In this document: positions 5,668-7,026 of the stretch, piece by piece | How positions within the stretch are numbered: position 1 is the first letter of the stretch | Layout of the letters: each line of letters opens with the position of its first letter | Origin: Anaerolineae bacterium | GTDB taxonomy: Bacteria; Chloroflexota; Anaerolineae; Aggregatilineales; Phototrophicaceae | Direction: 5' to 3' | DNA length: 7,026 nucleotides | NCBI GenBank assembly: GCA_025454675.1 | Contig: JALONZ010000092.1 | Coordinates: forward strand, 1 to 7,026 | Made by a program: the position numbers and the translations under genes | Notes under the pieces: generated by a model | Databases searched by the model: none | What the model was told of the DNA's origin: nothing | The model's input: only the letters and a program-made list of their open reading frames with translations

Positions 5668-6857
5668 AGCAATGACACATTTAACGCGCTCAGAACCGCA
5701 CCAATCGGCGTGACCAATGAGGCTTGTGGCGACCCTCCGAATAATAACCCAACCGCCATATTATCGGTTGGGTCAATGACCAATGAGCCAGAATCACCGC
5801 CTTCGCTCATCCCCCCAGTGAGGATTTGCGCTGTAAAACGGGCAGTCCGTTCTCCGCGTGGGGTGCTATATCCCACATCTACTGTTGCATTTAATAAAGT
5901 GACGGTGCTTTTTCGTAGACCTGTTGTCCGCCCGTGTTTGACAACCGTCATCCCGATATTGACCGCTTTTGTCCCTGCTACATAACCAACAGATGGAATT
6001 TGGGTATCAAATTGGGCAGGCGCGATGATTTTTCCTAACGCACAATCTACCAAATTTTCTTTGCGACCGGGTATTGGTGGCGGATTTTGAGCAGATGTCC
6101 CGCCAGATGGGTTATTGGGGCGTGAGGATGACCCACTAGACGGCGAATTGCCACCGCGTGAAGGTGAATTGCCCGACGACCCGCCTGCGGGAATGCTTCC
6201 ACCTTTGCCCAATAAGCGCAAAACAATATCCAACATCATATTACACCCACGTCCACCGATTTGTTCCGCCACATCCGATGGTGCAATTTGGCTAACCGCA
6301 TTCATCTCGGCGGTGGAATCTTGCAAATACCGAAGCGGGATGAATCGTTCTAATGTGGCGACCATATCACCCGGATTCATGCCCCCGTCTAAGGGCGCAG
6401 GTTGCAAAATGGGGTCGCCTTTTTGGGCAAAGTTGCAATTGGCAAACACATGATTATTCGATAAAACGAAAATTTCGCCCGTCACATTATCACGCACCAA
6501 TGCCCCTAATGTGCCTGCTGTGCTGGCATAATGACCCATGCTTACACCCAATGGGATTATGGGGCGGAAACGGGCTTTGGGGCTGTTGTTGGCACGGAGT
6601 TTTCCGACCACATACACATCGGTTTTAACCCCTTCAATATCTTTCGGCACACGGTCTTGATTATCAATTTCGCTCAGTGGGCGTTTTTCATCCACCAAAA
6701 CCACCAACGATGGCTGGTCTGTGAGTGTGCCTTCTGTCTCTTTGAAGCCTGCCGCCACACCCACCACATGCGATTTTTTGAGCATCTCTTCTTGAATAAA
6801 TTCTTGTATTTTGAATATTAACTGAAAAATGGCACTATTATCTTCAGACATAACCAT
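5664..6857 (-). CDS. NAL1-like trypsin-fold serine protease with disordered insertion
   Basis: About 397 residues from the preferred start at 6857. An N-terminal region (about 27-85) carries VVGVAAGFKETEG, PSLVVLVDEKRPLSEI and VPKDIEGVKTDVYVVGK, a layout I associate with NAL1-like PA-clan proteases. The catalytic motifs are in chymotrypsin order: SNNHVFA with His136, VDCALG with Asp271, and GDSGSLV with Ser356 in GDSGS. Between His and Asp lies a low-complexity Ser/Gly/Pro/Asn stretch (about 223-263) that looks disordered. No signal peptide or membrane helix is seen, which suggests a cytosolic enzyme. The start at 6857 is chosen for AAAGG 7 nt upstream, as in neighbouring genes; 6851 is an alternative. 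The longest frame starts at 6941, but it would begin upstream of the candidate promoter and has no good ribosome site. It converges on the T7SS cluster, so a functional link is possible but unproven. Substrate is unknown. Confidence 0.78.
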   Translation of the reverse strand: MVMSEDNSAIFQLIFKIQEFIQEEMLKKSHVVGVAAGFKETEGTLTDQPSLVVLVDEKRPLSEIDNQDRVPKDIEGVKTDVYVVGKLRANNSPKARFRPIIPLGVSMGHYASTAGTLGALVRDNVTGEIFVLSNNHVFANCNFAQKGDPILQPAPLDGGMNPGDMVATLERFIPLRYLQDSTAEMNAVSQIAPSDVAEQIGGRGCNMMLDIVLRLLGKGGSIPAGGSSGNSPSRGGNSPSSGSSSRPNNPSGGTSAQNPPPIPGRKENLVDCALGKIIAPAQFDTQIPSVGYVAGTKAVNIGMTVVKHGRTTGLRKSTVTLLNATVDVGYSTPRGERTARFTAQILTGGMSEGGDSGSLVIDPTDNMAVGLLFGGSPQASLVTPIGAVLSALNVSLL

Positions 6858-6864
6858 CCACCCG

Positions 6865-6869
6865 CCTTT
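6865..6869 (-). promoter_or_regulatory. Ribosome binding site AAAGG deciding the protease start
   Basis: AAAGG on the minus strand lies 7 nt before the ATG at 6857, matching the GAAAGG and 6-7 nt spacing of both DcrB-like genes. A weaker GGTGG further on would serve the ATG at 6851. Confidence 0.6.
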
Positions 6870-6891
6870 GGTAACGATATTTATATTTATC

Positions 6892-6919
6892 ATCATACGC
6901 CAAAAGCATGATTTTGCAA
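6892..6919 (-). promoter_or_regulatory. Candidate sigma70-type promoter for the protease gene
   Basis: Reading the minus strand, TTGCAA (6919-6914) is followed after 16 nt by TATGAT (6897-6892). These match 4/6 and 5/6 of the vegetative consensus. Transcription would start near 6885, giving a leader of about 28 nt before the chosen ATG. The region is AT-rich. This is a consensus match only. Confidence 0.4.
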
Positions 6920-6941
6920 AAATTTCAGGTAGTGTATCCAT

Positions 6942-7014
6942 TTCGGTTGAAATTTTCCAATTAACCGCGCCCCGTGTAAGGGCGCAACATGTTGCGCCCT
7001 TACTTTCAACCGAA
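6942..7014. repeat. Nested inverted repeat, REP/MITE-like structured element
   Basis: Outer arms TTCGGTTGAAA (6942-6952) and TTTCAACCGAA (7004-7014) are perfect 11-bp inverted copies. The right arm abuts an inner perfect 28-bp palindrome, while the left arm is separated from it by 23 nt. That spacer has its own pairing options, such as GGTT/AACC at 6945-6948 and 6963-6966, and GCGCCC at 6967-6972 with GGGCGC at 6980-6985. The layout resembles a small non-autonomous mobile or REP-type element in an intergenic region. The window ends soon after, so its true limits are unknown. Confidence 0.55.
6976..7003. repeat. Perfect 28-bp palindrome
   Basis: The half-site GTAAGGGCGCAACA (6976-6989) is followed directly by its exact reverse complement (6990-7003), with no spacer. 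As RNA it would form a GC-rich stem on either strand. No strong T-tract follows, so an ordinary one-way terminator is not supported; a REP-like element or a dimeric protein site fits better. Confidence 0.9.
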
Positions 7015-7026
7015 TTCGATACAGTA

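Noticed and set aside
6858..6941. N-terminal extension of the protease to the ATG at 6941
   Set aside because: The extra 28 codons lack a good ribosome site and would start upstream of the candidate promoter. The downstream ATG has AAAGG at the spacing seen in neighbouring genes.
6976..7003. Palindrome as an intrinsic terminator
   Set aside because: The stem is strong, but there is no convincing run of T after it on either strand, and the flanking inverted arms suggest a larger element.

Overview
The window carries part of a type VII (ESX/Ess-like) secretion locus. The genome is bacterial, of moderate GC, and neither a typical high-GC mycobacterium nor a typical low-GC Bacillota. My best guess is Chloroflexota (Anaerolineae-like). 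The reasons are the base composition, the component mix (three-ATPase EccC/EssC motor, cytosolic ubiquitin-like/FHA protein, glycine-rich WXG100 protein) and a GC-rich palindrome of the kind found scattered in such genomes. This assignment is inference and only moderately secure.

Layout. Positions 2-3133 (+) hold the C-terminal part of the FtsK/SpoIIIE-type secretion ATPase. The window opens inside its first ATPase domain, just after where that domain's Walker A should be. Two nucleotides later, 3136-3744 (+) encodes an N-terminal ubiquitin-like (YukD/EsaB-like) domain joined to a C-terminal FHA domain. After a 40-nt gap with two mutually exclusive hairpins, 3785-4690 (+) encodes a 301-residue WXG100 protein. 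It has WKG and YxxxE motifs followed by a glycine-rich tract with a 4x24-bp tandem repeat and a distinct C-terminal helical region. Genes at 4718-5170 and 5206-5667 (+) encode tandem paralogues of about 150 residues with a DcrB/PsbP/Mog1-like look. All five genes point the same way with small gaps and look like one operon.

On the opposite strand, 5664-6857 encodes a NAL1-like, trypsin-fold serine protease (His/Asp/Ser motifs visible) with a low-complexity insertion between His and Asp. It converges on the operon, and one TTAA tetranucleotide supplies both stop codons. Its promoter region runs into a structured, non-coding right end (6942-7014) with a perfect 28-bp palindrome flanked by 11-bp inverted arms.

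How the parts may work together. The ATPase would energise export and recognise the WXG100 substrate through its C-terminal signal. The ubiquitin-like/FHA protein is a plausible cytosolic regulator responding to Ser/Thr phosphorylation. The paired DcrB/PsbP-like proteins sit directly after the substrate gene and could be substrate-specific accessory factors or chaperones; this is unproven. The membrane channel components (EccB/EccD/EccE or EsaA/EssA/EssB) and a mycosin are not in this window. The protease may or may not belong to the system.
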